Assembly (NCBI GenBank): GCA_000697665.1
Contig: KL197718.1
Location: 258,746 to 322,745 of the forward strand
From: Jaapia argillacea MUCL 33604
Lineage: Eukaryota; Basidiomycota; Agaricomycetes; Jaapiales; Jaapiaceae
Direction: 5' to 3'
Length of the DNA stretch: 64,000 nt
Below, piece by piece: positions 51,871 through 64,000 of this stretch. Below the pieces are notes generated by a model. The model saw nothing but the letters and a program-made list of their open reading frames with translations. It was not told the DNA's origin and ran no database searches. Made by a program: the position numbers and the translations under genes. Positions within the stretch are counted from its first letter, which is position 1. Each line of letters begins with the position of its first letter.

Positions 51871-54363
51871 TTGTGCAAATGCACAACACATTTCAAATTT
51901 GAATCTACCACATGTCCAGCTGTACTAATTCTCCATTGCAGTAAATCCATTACTATCCAATCAACACCTGAGTCTTTCCCCCTTCCAGTACCATCAGCAG
52001 CTCTACCCCCGACACACAATGATCCCCAGCCTGCAATAATACCATATTGACAGATGAGGTCTTTCCACTCTTTGTCAGGTAGTGGACAGACAGTCTGGTT
52101 CCGCACCTCTTCATTCACCAACCTCTCTGCCCTGCTTCCTGTCGACTGCAAGATTGGAGACCTATATGTCCATAAGAACACCAGCTCTGGACAGCTTCAA
52201 TCCTGGGTTTACAAGGATGGCCATTGGGTGGTGGCCAATCAAGATTCTCCACACCCAGTCTTTTCTGATTGTATCTTGTTGTTTCATGAAAACGATGAAC
52301 CCAGCTGGGTAACAAGGCAATTTGCTTTGACAGTGCAGACGAGGAGAGAGAAAAGGCCAGGAATGTCTGCCGTTCTGTAGAATCTCTTCACTTGATATGT
52401 AATTCATCTCAACTTGAATGGAACGAACTCCAGGACCAATACACACAACTGGCGCCATATTGCCCATGTGTAGCTTCCCTCTGAGATTGAAACCCACCCC
52501 TGTGAAGGCATGTTGGAACTCAGATCAACCTCAGGCTCCCAACACACAACCACCTCATGTTGCCAGACATAAAGCACAGAGGTTGCTCTACCAGTTCCTC
52601 ATCTCCACCCACCATCTCATCACCCCCTAGCGCTCCTACCCTTCATATTTTCTGATGCCAATCCAGAGACAAGTCCCAGATGAGCCCGTTCAGATAAGCA
52701 TCTCTCAGGCTAAGTTCGTTGTGGCTTTTGCACTTATGGCTGACTTGAATTAAAGCTGAAGATGCACTCAATTTCTGGAATTCTTTGGAGCTATGGAAGG
52801 CCCAATACTGTACCTCCCCGTTGGCGAACCCACCTGAAATTTGATGCCCTCCATCCCATTGATGTGAGCATGGACAACAAGCCATACCTGCTCATTGAGG
52901 ATGCCTTCCACCAACCCCCTGGAAGCACAGCCCATGTTAAGATCGTTACTTCAATGAAGTATACGATGAAAGACTTGATACTTCTCTGATGATACCTAGG
53001 CTACAGCCACAGAGTAGAACGACAAGAGGATGAGGAACTATCAGAGGCTTCCAGACAGATGATCAGACAGGGATCAAGTTGGGACGATGCAAATAGAGAT
53101 AACGATCTATATTGACAAAGTGAACAAGATGGGGAATACTAGCGAATACAGGGAAGTATATATACTAAGATGAAGCACAGTCTGTAGTCCGTAGTAGCGA
53201 TGAGTAAGACAGTAGTAAGACAGTAGTAAGCATGAGTTGAAGTGAGTCAGAGAGATAGGAGTCTGTAGTTAGGGGTCCGTAGTCCATAGTCCACAGTTGG
53301 TGGTCTGATCTGTGAGTCAGAGACATAGGGGTCCGTAGTATATGGCCCGGGTCGTGCAGGAAGGTGGAGTATTGAGGTAACAGGAGTTCAGAGTGTCGAT
53401 GGTTGAGTGCAAATGAGGGATGATGTACTAGAAGTTGGATGTGCAGGAACGAGGATGTATCGAAGGGATGTCGAAGGGATATGTACCCGTCTCTTGTGTT
53501 CAGGAGGAATATGGTCGTAGTGCTTGATGATCCATATATGGAAGGATCAGATATCCGCGAGGAGTGTCGAATAACAAGGAAAAATGAAAATAGGCGTAGC
53601 AAGGTGTGATTCTTAACAGCCCAAGTCCACGACTCCTATGTGATCATTCACAATATCACATATCTTGTGTGTGGCTATCAAGATGCGACCAGTTGCATCA
53701 ATAGAGTGCTCCAGAATCAGTTCAAGAACTTTGTGTGGAGAGGAGAAATTGGGCTGGTATTTGTGGGCTCATTTCAGCTATATGTGCAGCATAATTGAGG
53801 AGGGGCTGCCGGCATCCAGCATGCTGTTGCAGTGTGGGTTCATACTCAAATTTGATCTGCAGTTTACTTATTGTTCTTTACCCTGACAGTTATATGGCTG
53901 AATGCTTGAGGTGACCTCCGAATACTGCGCTGCTGCACGTTATTTGTGCTTGATATCCCACTGTCTCTGTAGTTTGATAGTTTACTTGTTTCATCATTCT
54001 AAGGGACTGGTTCTCCTTTGTCTTTGCCATCTCCAATACTGATTGATCAGCCTGTATCCTTTAATGTTGCCTCTGTATTAGCACTTCCTGTCATCTCCTG
54101 ATTTGGTGACAAGAAAATTCCCATGTTGGGAAGTAGGGACCCACACTCAAGTGAGTCGAGACACCTTGGGACCCACACATGTCCACAACACCTCCTGCAT
54201 ATGGCATTATCAGATGAGTCCCACACTGGTTGACCACGACAGTGTCACACAAGCCTGAGGACAGAGGAGCCTGAAATCTCTGAAATCTTTGCAAATGTGG
54301 CACAATGGCCCATAAAGACAAGCCTCTTACAGAACGACATCGAAATATCTTCACCAATGCTAC
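51871..54363. other. repeat-rich, apparently gene-poor stretch
   Basis: Short open frames at 52054-52380 (108 codons, head codon not examined closely; reads NLSALLPVDCKIGDLYVHKN) and 52762-52989 have protein-like composition but no domain I know; they may be remnants of one transposon-borne or decayed gene. Around 53180-53340 the words agtccgtagt and gggtccgtagt recur irregularly. The remainder shows nothing. Confidence 0.35.
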
Positions 54364-54809
54364 TGTTACGACTCCATGTACCCATCCTGTATACCCATTT
54401 CATTTTTTGTTATCTTATCTTATCTCAGACATCTTATCTCATCTTATCACACCTCATCTCGGACTCCCTCTATTTATATCTTGCCATACTATTAATAGCT
54501 CGGCTTCGTGTTCTATACCCCATTCGGCTGGTTACCGACTCTCCGGACCTTCCACCTTATTCTCTAACATTCTATCATGTTCCCTCCTATTCCTTGGATG
54601 CTATTATTAGTTCATTCTATACCTTTCTACTACATTCTACCACTCCGACTCCAGTATATAAGGCGCTCCCGCTCTCCTGTATTCCTTAAGCTTGTCCACT
54701 TGAACAATACAGCTCTTTAGCCATACCCTTCAACTGGTTCGCTCTCATTCGTCATCCTCTACAGCATCAAGTCGTAGCCTGAGTACTAGTTGCTAAAGCG
54801 CTCCTAACA
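54364..54809 (+). repeat. 5' LTR of chromodomain gypsy element
   Basis: 446 bp beginning TGTTACGACT and ending CTCCTAACA, so TG..CA bounded. It contains TTATC repeats near the start, a TATA-like tatataagg at about 54654, and a pyrimidine-rich 3' part. It differs from the 3' LTR at about 26 positions (about 6%), 25 of them transitions. Confidence 0.93.
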
Positions 54810-57800
54810 CTTGGACAAGCTTTTCACACCCTACTCACCCTATGACACTGACACAGTCAGGATCTGTGATCTCATCCATCCTGGAATCCTATCGTGTTGT
54901 CATAACCAACGAACCCCACCCTAGCATTGTCGACACCATTGACATTTGACCCCTTTTTCTAGTACAATGTCGCAACAATAAACAGTTTTTGTTCGTCAAA
55001 TGATGAGTAACACACGCTTTATACCCAGTTGGCAACGCCAACCTAGAAACTCCCACTCAACTACTCCCCATTGCTGCCCACTACCCCATCCCCTCCTCTC
55101 CCACGCACGAAAAATTCAAGCAACGATCTAAACTAGTCCGCATCCTCATCCTCCTCAAAGCACTTGTTAAATACCAAACCTGGTGGAAGTACGGATCCAC
55201 ATTGATGCTTTCCTTAAGTGTGTTTTTGCTCATCACCCAGGAACTTGACCAACTCTACCACCAGCTCAACATCATCAGCACCAACCTGATCGCCCTTTGT
55301 GCACAAATCAACAACATCATCGAATGAATATGTCAACAAGCGGAAGAGGTAGAACTACTCTGTCAGTAACACACCGAACTAGTTTCCCCATCCACACGCA
55401 CTTGCCAAGATTGATCCCCACATACTCTCCACTTATCAACAACACCAGCTCCCTGCCAACACCCACATACCAACCTTCTCAGAGCTCCTCCAGTACAACC
55501 CCAACGTCCAGAGTAGAACCCACTTCGACAGCTCCAACAGGCTATTCTACTACAACCAATCCCCTTTCGTTGTCTGAAGAGACAGAAAGTTCGCCCAGTT
55601 TGGAGAGCTGTTTCAATTCCCCTTCAACCCAGACCTCCCCAACCTCCAGGAATACATCTGACTACACCCTGAGGTGCTACCTCAAACCCCCGCCACACCC
55701 AAAACAGCTGGATCCCCACCGCCAACCAGCCCCATACCACCTCCGGTTGTCTCCCCCCTACCACTCCTCACATCCTCTTCCACCCAACCCCTGTGGGCTA
55801 ACCCCCATCAAAGAATCTCTCGAGGAGGAACCCCTCGACCTAAACCCCCGTCATGACAACCCAGTCGACAATCTGTCCACAGCAACTGAGGACTACAAGA
55901 ACTACGTGAGGCTGTGTCTAGATCGGCTTCTAGAACATCTTACCGAGCCCCAGAAGAATCAGATGACAACCACTCAACCACCAAGGAAGAAGTGGAAACT
56001 CAACCTGCCCCCATCACCGAAGAACCCGAAGATTCACATTCCCCAACACAGGACCCTCTTACCAGGCAAATCGATCCTGAAGAACCCACTCCCATCCCCA
56101 TCGATACCGAACCTCCTCCCGATCCACCCAACCACCCCATATCAGCTCCAATCCCCCAACCCCAAGTCCCACCTGTTCCACCACCACCTCCACCACCTCT
56201 GCCACCACCAGGTCCCACACACAGCAGCACCATGTCTGGTGCAACTAACAACAAAGGACCCAAACTCGCCCCCCCATCAGTCTTCACCGGCGATTGCCGA
56301 CGAACTGACAAATTTGTTCAAGAAGTTAAACTTAACATTGGAGCCAATCCTGACGACTTCAAGAATGAATGGGCCAAGATCACGTATACCTTGTCTTTCA
56401 TGAAAGATGGCACCGCTGGTTCTTGGGTGATGAAATACATAGAAGATTATGAGAAACCCACTGGTCCCTATACCAAAGTAGACGGAACTAAGGATACTTG
56501 GGATGAATTCATTACTCGCGTCAAGGACACATTCAAAGAACTAGACAAGGGAGGAACTGCAAGGATGCAGATCCAAAACTTGCAACAAGGAAGATCATCC
56601 GTCGATGACTATGTCGCCAAATTCGAGGATTTAGCTCGCTATACCGAATTCAACGATGCCGCCCTACTCGAGTACTTCAAAAAGGGACTTAATTGGGACA
56701 TCCTCCATGCCATCATCCATCTTCCTACTCCCCCATCCAATTACGCCAACTTCAAAGCTGCTGCCATCCAAGAAGACCTCCTTCAACAACAAGCAGCAGC
56801 TGAGAAATCCTGGAGATTTTGTTTGGCTAAACCCATATACCCTGACAACCCCACTCCCAGATACCGACAACCCTACCAATCCGAAGGCGTCCCCATGGAC
56901 ATTGATGCCACTTGGTTTGGAAAGAATCGACGAACTGGACAATTCCGACATCTGGACAACCAAGAACGGAAGAAGTTAAGGGATACCAACGCATGCTTCT
57001 ACTGCCGCAAACCCAGACACTTCTCCTGCAACTGCCCAGACAAATGAAGGAAGCCCTTCAAGAAACACTTCCAAGCAAGGGTTGTCGAAGTAGGAGAAGA
57101 AAAGGAGGAAGAACCCAGAGATGTAGGAAAAGAGATCAGGAATCTCTTACAAGATACGGCGGAGGACAATAGATGGGAGGTAGTACAAACGGTCAGAGAA
57201 GAGTTTGCTAAATTGGGTTTTTGAATCACCTTCTGCCTGTGGCGAACGAGAAGGTTAAATGAGATTCCCTTAATTGATACCAAATCTTGGATACCCCCAA
57301 ATTATTATCTATTTCCACCTTAAAGAATTTGGGCACCCCATCCTTACGTATCCAAATTGAACTTATTGGAAGGAATCAAACTGTCACCACTGAAGCCTTA
57401 GTTGACAGCGGGGCCACCAGAAATCTAATCAGTTACGAGTACACTGTCAAAAAACAAATGAACCTCCAGAAACTACCAACCCGAATCCCTGTCCATAATG
57501 CCGACGACTTGGAAAACACGAATGGAGAAATCCACTACTACGTCGAGCTAGGAGTCCGAATTCATGGACAGGAAGAAGGAACCCACACAGAAAACAACCA
57601 ATTCTACGTCACCAAAATAGGGAAGAAAAATGTCATCCTCGGAAGTGATTGGTTGCTAGAACACAACCCCAAAATAGATTGGCAAACTTACATGCTCAAC
57701 CTCAGTCGATGCCCAGACACATGCCAGATCCGACAAGGACCCATCTCTGCACAAGCCAAACCTGTCCCGAAAGCCCAGAACCACGACACTGAACCTATTG

Positions 57801-60800
57801 TAATCGAGAAAGTTAAAACAAAAATATGGAAGCCTAGGAAACAGGGAACACTGCCCTCGGAATTATGGACTACAGATGAAACTATGAATCCAGACCTGGA
57901 AATACAACCCTGGACATACCAAGGAATCAAAGTACACCACGCCCTAATAGGAAACCCATTACCCAAAGACGACGAAGAACCTGACGAAAACGAACATCCT
58001 ATCGTCATTACAGCAAGGGCCCACAGAAATAAATCCATCAAACTAGCAGAAAAAGCCGCCCAGGGACAGAAGGAGAAAACATTGGAAGAGATGGTACCTA
58101 GGAAATACTGGAAATACAAGAAAGTCTTCGAAAAGAAAGCATCAGAATGGTTCCCGATAAAACACCCCTGGGATCATGTGATAGAACTGAAAGAAGGATG
58201 GAAACCAATCAATTACAAAACTTACCCCCTATCCCTGTTGGAACAAAAGGAACTTGATGCCTTCCTGGAAGAACAACTAGCAAAAAAGTACATCCGACCC
58301 TTGAAGTCTCAACTATCATCACCATTCTTCTTCGTAAAGAAGAAGGACGGTAAACTCTGACCAATGCAGGACTACCGATACCTTAATTCAATGATGGTCA
58401 AAAATACCTATCCAATACCCCTTATTTCCGAACTCATCGATAAATTAAAAGGAGCCAAGATCTACTCTAAACTAGACCTACAATGGGGATATAACAACGT
58501 AAGGATCAAGGAAGGGGATGAATGGAAGGCAGCCTTCAAAACCAACCGAGGACTATATGAACCACAAGTTATGTTCTTCGGGTTAACCAACTCACTGGCA
58601 ACCTTCCAGACAATGATGAATGAGCTATTCAAAGATCTGATTGACGAAGGACACGTGATAGTGTACTTGGACGACATCCTGATCTTCACCCAGGGTATGA
58701 CCAAACATAGGCAGATACTCCACCAAGTAATGAAGATCCTAGAAGAAAACGACCTTTTCCTCAAACCAGAGAAGTGCACGTTCGAAGTCCCCAAAATCAA
58801 ATACCTAGGACTAATGGTATCCCACAATCTCGTAGAGATGGACCCAGTCAAGGTCACCAGAATTATGGAATGGCCCGAACCCAAAAAAGTCAAGGAAGTT
58901 CAGTCATTCCTAGGATTCTGCAATTTCTACCGACAATTCATTCGCGATTTCTCAAAAATCACCAAACCATTGTTTGAATTAACGAAAAAGGAACATGAAT
59001 GGGACTGGATGACCAAGTGCCAAGAAGCCTTTGACAAACTCAAAGCATCATTCACGTCATCCCTGATGTTGGTAACCTCTGACACAACGAAACCGTTCCA
59101 AATCAAGTGTGACATATCCGATTACGCAACCGGCGCCGTCCTCACACAATTGGAAGATGATGGGAAATGGCACCTGGTCACATATTTGTCGAGATCCCTA
59201 ACAGATGCAGAACGGAACTACGACATCTACAACAAGGAACTACTCACGATTATCTGCTCCTTAGAAGCATGGTGACACTATCTGGAAGGGTGTACCCATC
59301 AAATCAAGATCTACACCAACCACAAGAATCTGGAATACTTTCGAAACACCCAAAAACTCAGTCGACGGCAGGCAAGATGGGCCCAATTCCTAACATGCTT
59401 CGACTTCGAACTGATACACAAACCCGGAAAGTCGAACAAATCTGACGGTCTTTCGAGACGACAAGACCATAAGGAGGGGGTGGATACCGGCGGTCAGGAC
59501 AGAATATTACTGGGCCCCCAACTTTTCGCTAAACAGATCAATATCACAGGACAAGGAACTGCCTCAACGCACTCCCCCATCATTGCACAACAAATTCGAT
59601 TGGCAATACAAAGCATAATAACAACAAACCCTGAGGAGCATATACAGATAACAGGAGATTTGGACCTAAAGGAGGAAATCAGAAGGAATAACGAACTGGA
59701 CGATTCGGTAGCAAAAGCACTTGACTCCATTCGCACACAAGGACTGCGGTCCCTTACCAAAGGACTAGAAGAATGGAACCTAGAAGATGGATTAATCCTT
59801 TACCAAGGAAAAATATACATACCCAAGAACGCAGATCTACGACGAAAGGTCGTAAAATTGTGCCACGACCCCACCCTAATGGGACATCCTGGAAGATACA
59901 AAACCCTAGAAATCGTACAACGAGACTATTGGTGGCCTGGTATGTTGATATTTGTCAAAAATTACGTCGAAGGATGCACAACATGCCAATCCATCAAACC
60001 AAACAACAACCCAATGCAAGAACCACTGCACCCAACTGAAATCCCAACATGACCCTTCAAAATTGTAATGCAAGACTTCATTACAGGCATACCGGAAGTA
60101 GATGGCTTCGACACCATCCACGTCCTCACCGATTGATTTACCAAAACTATAATCTTCACACCCTGCAATAAAACCATAGATGCCGACGGAACAGCAGAAA
60201 TTCTCATCAAAGGTGCCTTCAGACGATATGGACTACCAGACAAAATGATATCAGACAGAGGACCCCAATTCACATCCCAAGTCCTTCACACCATATTCAA
60301 TCAACTTGACATCAAATTGGCCCTAAGCACAGGATATCACCCAGAAACCGACGGAGCCACAGAAAGAGTCAACCAGGAACTAGAAATATTTCCTCCGAGC
60401 CTATTGTAACTGAGCCCAAAACAACTGGCCATCACTTCTCTACGCAGCAGAACTATCCCACAATACGCACATACATTCTGCAACCAAGAAAACCCCCTTC
60501 GAACTCATGCATGGATACCAAGCTAAGGTCAAACCATCATTTAGACCCACGCCCAATATCCCAGCAGCCGAACAATGACTGGAAGAACTCAAGAAGTCGA
60601 GAGAAGAAGCTGAAGCATGCCTTAAACTGGCAGCCGAAGCGATGAAAAACCAACACGACAAGTATGGAACAAAAGGACCCGACTTCAAGGTCACAGATTT
60701 GGTTTGGCTGGAAGGAAAAAATGTCAAAACAGAATATCCCAGTGCTAAACTTTCCCCCAAACGACACAGCCCCTTTGAAATAGAAACCATCATCGGGTCC

Positions 60801-61380
60801 GGAGCCTACTGACTCAAACTACCCAAAACATGGAAAATACACCCAGTCTTCCATGCAGGAATATTAACCCCGTACAAAGAAACAACCGAACATGGATTGA
60901 ACTATCCACAACCCATACCTGACTTGATTGCTGGAGAAGAAGAATTCGAAGTAGAAGAAGTCATCAAATCAAAGTACACTGGATGAGGGAAGAAATCCAT
61001 CAAATACCTGGTACGATGGAAAGGATACCCAGATTCAGAAAATATGTGGGAAGACATGAAGAACCTCTGTAACTCATCAGAATTAGTGGAAATGTTCCAT
61101 CAGAAACATCCCAAGGCTCCCAAGCCCGTCAAACTGGCCTGTGCGTTACTCAGGATACCTGAAGAAGAATGGACCCGACTCTGGATAGACATCGCAGCAA
61201 GACATGCAGCTATGGAAAGCCTCCCGAATCTTCCAGAATACATGATGAAAACCCCCAACCCAGAACATATAAAAGCCCACCTTGCAAAACTACAAAAATC
61301 CATTCCTCACCAAATACTCCAGCAGCAAAAACAACCACTTTTGCCTAACCAGCACCACCAACCCTCGTCCTCCCTGCAAA

Positions 61381-62802
61381 ATGATCTCTCAAGCCATGAT
61401 CCACACCCTCTCTGTTGTCCTCACCCCCAGCATCCACCTCCCCGCACCCCCCTCCTTCTATGTTACTGCTGACAATCAGATCATGCCCCACAAGGACATC
61501 GAGTACTGCGAGCGCCAGCTTGTAACTAAAATCCTCATGCAAGCCCATCTGGGCAACACCGAGAACTGGATTCTTGAGTGGAAACGCAACCAACAAGAGG
61601 ATATTTGCGTCCGCATGGGCTGTCCCCGAGCCCTTGACTTCTTTGAACTTGACAGTCACGTCCAGAAACGCATCCGCCCCATACTCCCTGTCCCCATCAT
61701 CACCATCAAACAAGCCCCCCCCATCTATAACCTTGACTACACTGAGGCATGCCCCGAAAGCTTATGCCCCCTCCTCCCTATCATCCAAACTAAACCAGCT
61801 TCAGAAATTGAGGATGTCTTTGGCTCGGCCCCCCTCCTGTTAGAAAATACCCAGCCTGGGGGCCGTAGCCTGTCCTATCACCCCTCTACTCCTGTCCACT
61901 CCCCTCACCTGTCTGACTATCAACCACTGGAAGATATGGAAATTGATGAGTGGAACAACCATGCCAACTACACCTCCCCCCCTCCGGTCCCCACCGAGAC
62001 CTCGTCTTCTACCGACTCCCTACCTTTGCTCCAACCCATCTCCTCTACCACATTGTCTGAACCACAACAACCTCCACGACCCTCCTTGGCCCCTTCGTCC
62101 TTCGGCGAAGACCCTGGCAACCAAATTCAATACTCCACCCCTAGCCTCACCACTAAGTGGAAACCCAAAGGAGGCGAACACGAATGGCCGCCAGCTGGCC
62201 TGGCTGACTCCGAAGAGATCTGGCCCAACCCTGTTAACGCCATTGAACAATGGGGATCCACCCCCAATGCCCCCTTTTCCTCACCATCCCAATCTCCCGT
62301 CGACCTCTGGGCTGCATGCCCACTGCAATATATCACCGCCAATGACTCAAAGCGCCATCGGCAGGCCAAGTGTTGGAACTGCCACCACCGAGGGCACATC
62401 GCCCGATCCTGCCCCACCGACACCCAGCCGTGTAAGAAAAAACCAGTTACCCATCAGCATGCTCCCACTCATGCCGTCCCTAGGCCTGTACCCACGATTT
62501 CACCCCTACCACGGCCAACCCCGACATCAGAGCGTACCCTCTTTGAGGAATCTCAACTTACCTCCTATATCGAGAACAACATTCAGCAATGCAAACTCGA
62601 ACTGGACAGTGCTCGATGGGCCTGGATCCATTGGATGGAACAAGGAAAACATCTTATGGCATCCCGACACCCCCTTTTGTCGCCCACTGCTCCAGTATAC
62701 CCTGATGCCACTGTGTGGCAGCAATTTTTAGACCGACAGGTGATGGAGACAGATTGGAATTACAGGATTAGGAATGGAGGTTTGGGACAAACCTTGGCTT
62801 AG
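61381..62802 (+). other. third coding region of the gypsy element with a CCHC zinc knuckle
   Basis: An open stretch of about 470 codons lies between the chromodomain and the 3' LTR. It carries one zinc knuckle (CWNCHHRGHIARSCP, near 62372), a Pro/Ser-rich middle, and a helical C-terminus. This differs from gag's knuckle (CFYCRKPRHFSCNCP). Extra regions 3' of pol are uncommon in fungal chromoviruses. It may be a captured gag-like or RNA-binding domain. It looks largely open. Confidence 0.7.
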
Positions 62803-62814
62803 AAGAGGGGGTGG

Positions 62815-63255
62815 TGTTACGACTCTGTGTACCCATCCTGTATACCTGTTTCTTGTTATCTTATCTTATCTCAGACATCTTATCTCATCTTATCGTGCCT
62901 CATCTCAGACTCCCTCTATTTATATCTCGCTGTACTATTAATAGCTCGGCTTCATGTTCTATACCCCATTCAGCTGGTTACCAACTCTCCAGACCTTCCA
63001 CCTTATTCTCTAACATTCTATCATGTTCCCTCCTATTCCTTGGACGCTATTATTAGTTCGTTCTATACCTTTCTACTACATTCTACCACTCCAACTCCAG
63101 TATATAAGGCGCTCCCGCTCTCCTGTATTCCTTAAGCTTGTCCACTTGAACAATACAGCTCTTTAGCCGTACCCTTCAACTGGTTCACTCTTGTTCGTCA
63201 TCCTCTACAGCCTCAAGTTGTAGCCTGAGTACTAGTCGCTAAAGTGCTCCTAACA
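62815..63255 (+). repeat. 3' LTR of chromodomain gypsy element
   Basis: 441 bp, TGTTACGACT to CTCCTAACA, colinear with 54364-54809 apart from one 5-bp length difference in a T-run. It retains the TATA-like tatataagg at about 63101. Confidence 0.93.
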
Positions 63256-63798
63256 GTAATTACATTAACTTCATCTTTATAATGATGTTGTATGGTATAT
63301 ATGCCTTTTGCTTGCTCATATGACTCTATGTTGTGATATTCTGCCAAATACCTGTATATATATCAAATTCCTTTACCCAGTTTGCAGTTCTTCAACCAAG
63401 TCTGCAGTTTGTATTTGTATATATGAGCAGTAAAAATCGAAAGTATTACAGTATTCAATTACTTGATCAGAATGTTGTAGGATTGACAATTAGGATGTCA
63501 CAAAATGTCACAGTTTTATAAGCAACTGAAACATGGCAGACACTTTCTAACACTACAAACTTAGCACTAGCCAGAATATCTACACATACATCAACTTTCT
63601 TTACCCAGATCGGAGTTCTTCAAAGATGTCTGCAGGTTTGTATTTGTTAGTTTCTGTATTGAACTCCACTGATTTTTGAATTCTATCTAATTGTAGTTCA
63701 AACAGTTATGTCCTGTGCCAACCTACTTCCCATAATCCTCTGACATATGGATACTGCATTCACCTTTGATACCAATGGTTACATGCCCGAAGACCTTG
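63256..63798. repeat. AT-rich spacer with ~50-bp diverged direct repeats
   Basis: The block ctttacccagtttgcagttc .. caagtctgcagtttgtattt near 63368-63417 recurs as ctttacccagatcggagttc .. gatgtctgcaggtttgtatt near 63597-63648. No gene seen. Confidence 0.45.
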
Positions 63799-64000
63799 TG
63801 TTACGACTTTATATACACATTTCATTCTTTTGTTATCTTATCTTATCTTATCTTATCTCGGACTCCTCGTCTTATCTCAGACTCCTCGTCTTATCTCGGA
63901 CTCCCTCTTTTTATATCTCGTTGTACTATTATTAGCTCGACTTCTTGTTCTATACCCCATTCGGCTGGTTACCGACTCTCTGGACCTTCCCCTTCTTTCT
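63799..64000 (+). repeat. LTR of the same family, cut by the window edge
   Basis: It begins TGTTACGACT and follows the LTR consensus through ttctataccccattcggctg to the edge. It carries an expanded TTATC run and a tandem of ggactcctcgtcttatctc units (about 63857-63905) absent from the other copies. Whether it is solo or heads another element cannot be seen. Confidence 0.88.

Larger units (their letters stand above)
54364..63255 (+). mobile_element. Ty3/gypsy chromodomain LTR retrotransposon (fossil), ~8.9 kb
   Basis: Both LTRs are present. Parts in order: a long Pro-rich leader (about 54.8-56.2 kb), gag with retrotransposon-gag core and CCHC knuckle (about 56.2-57.05 kb), aspartic protease (LVDSGATRNLI, ~57.4 kb), reverse transcriptase (YLDDILIF, ~58.2-58.9 kb), RNase H (~59.1-59.4 kb), HHCC and core integrase (~59.8-60.5 kb), a chromodomain (YLVRWKGYP, ~61.0 kb), then a third region with its own CCHC knuckle (~61.4-62.8 kb). 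The chromodomain places it among chromoviruses. The polymerase part is broken by roughly six to ten disruptions, so the copy is a fossil. No matching target-site duplication is visible. A purine-rich agaagagggggtgg precedes the 3' LTR as polypurine tract. LTR divergence suggests moderate age, inflated by CpG decay. Confidence 0.92.

Noticed and set aside
52054-52989. Small genes in the repeat-rich stretch
   Set aside because: The frames look protein-like but lack domains, splice partners and neighbours; they are kept as possible remnants only.
54110-54360. Target-site duplication search left of the 5' LTR
   Set aside because: No 4-6 bp match to the right flank was found, so none is annotated.

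Overview
The window looks like nuclear DNA of a mushroom-forming basidiomycete (Agaricomycetes). Genes are compact and broken by many 45-100 nt GT-AG introns. The gene families fit: a HET-domain protein, a fungal SLATT protein, a degenerate MYND finger, a class-typical P450 and chromodomain Ty3/gypsy debris. Most of the gene models below were joined exon by exon from splice signals and checked for reading-frame closure. They are hand-made, not transcript-supported.

Layout. 0-3.2 kb: the 3' end of an unidentified gene, a MYND-finger gene (minus) and mitochondrial rRNA methyltransferase MRM2 (plus). 4.06-12.65 kb: a very large sacsin-like gene with two Hsp90-type ATPase modules and a C-terminal BTB domain. 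13.17-14.92 kb: a rearranged duplicate made of the 5' end of the tyrosyl-tRNA synthetase gene, a scrap of MRM2 and the sacsin C-terminus, followed by the intact synthetase gene (15.1-16.8 kb). 17.1-21.5 kb: a DnaJ-X co-chaperone and an MFS transporter, both minus. 21.5-23.4 kb: no gene, degenerate repeats. 23.44 kb: an intron-containing tRNA-Ile(AAT) with echoes of its 3' half downstream. 23.9-26.1 kb: a secreted BNR-type protein (minus). 26.4-30.6 kb: a HET-domain gene followed by two convergent paralogous multi-span membrane proteins. 31.1-34.7 kb: housekeeping genes DAP1, SLD5 and NC2-alpha. 34.7-38.5 kb: largely unassigned. 38.5-46.5 kb: a SLATT-domain gene, a possible small membrane protein, an HPP-family protein and a P450. 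47.1-48.7 kb: a two-domain protein of unknown family. From 49 kb on, the DNA is repeat-rich: a kinase gene without a visible 5' end, a solo LTR, a hAT-like MITE, a decayed chromodomain gypsy element with both LTRs (54.4-63.3 kb), and a further LTR running off the right edge.

Together, MRM2, TyrRS, SLD5, NC2-alpha, DAP1 and the DnaJ protein are ordinary core genes. The accessory interest lies in the sacsin-BTB gene and its partial copy, the HET/membrane-protein cluster, and the SLATT gene. These three loci carry domain types associated with self/non-self or stress responses. A joint function is inference only.
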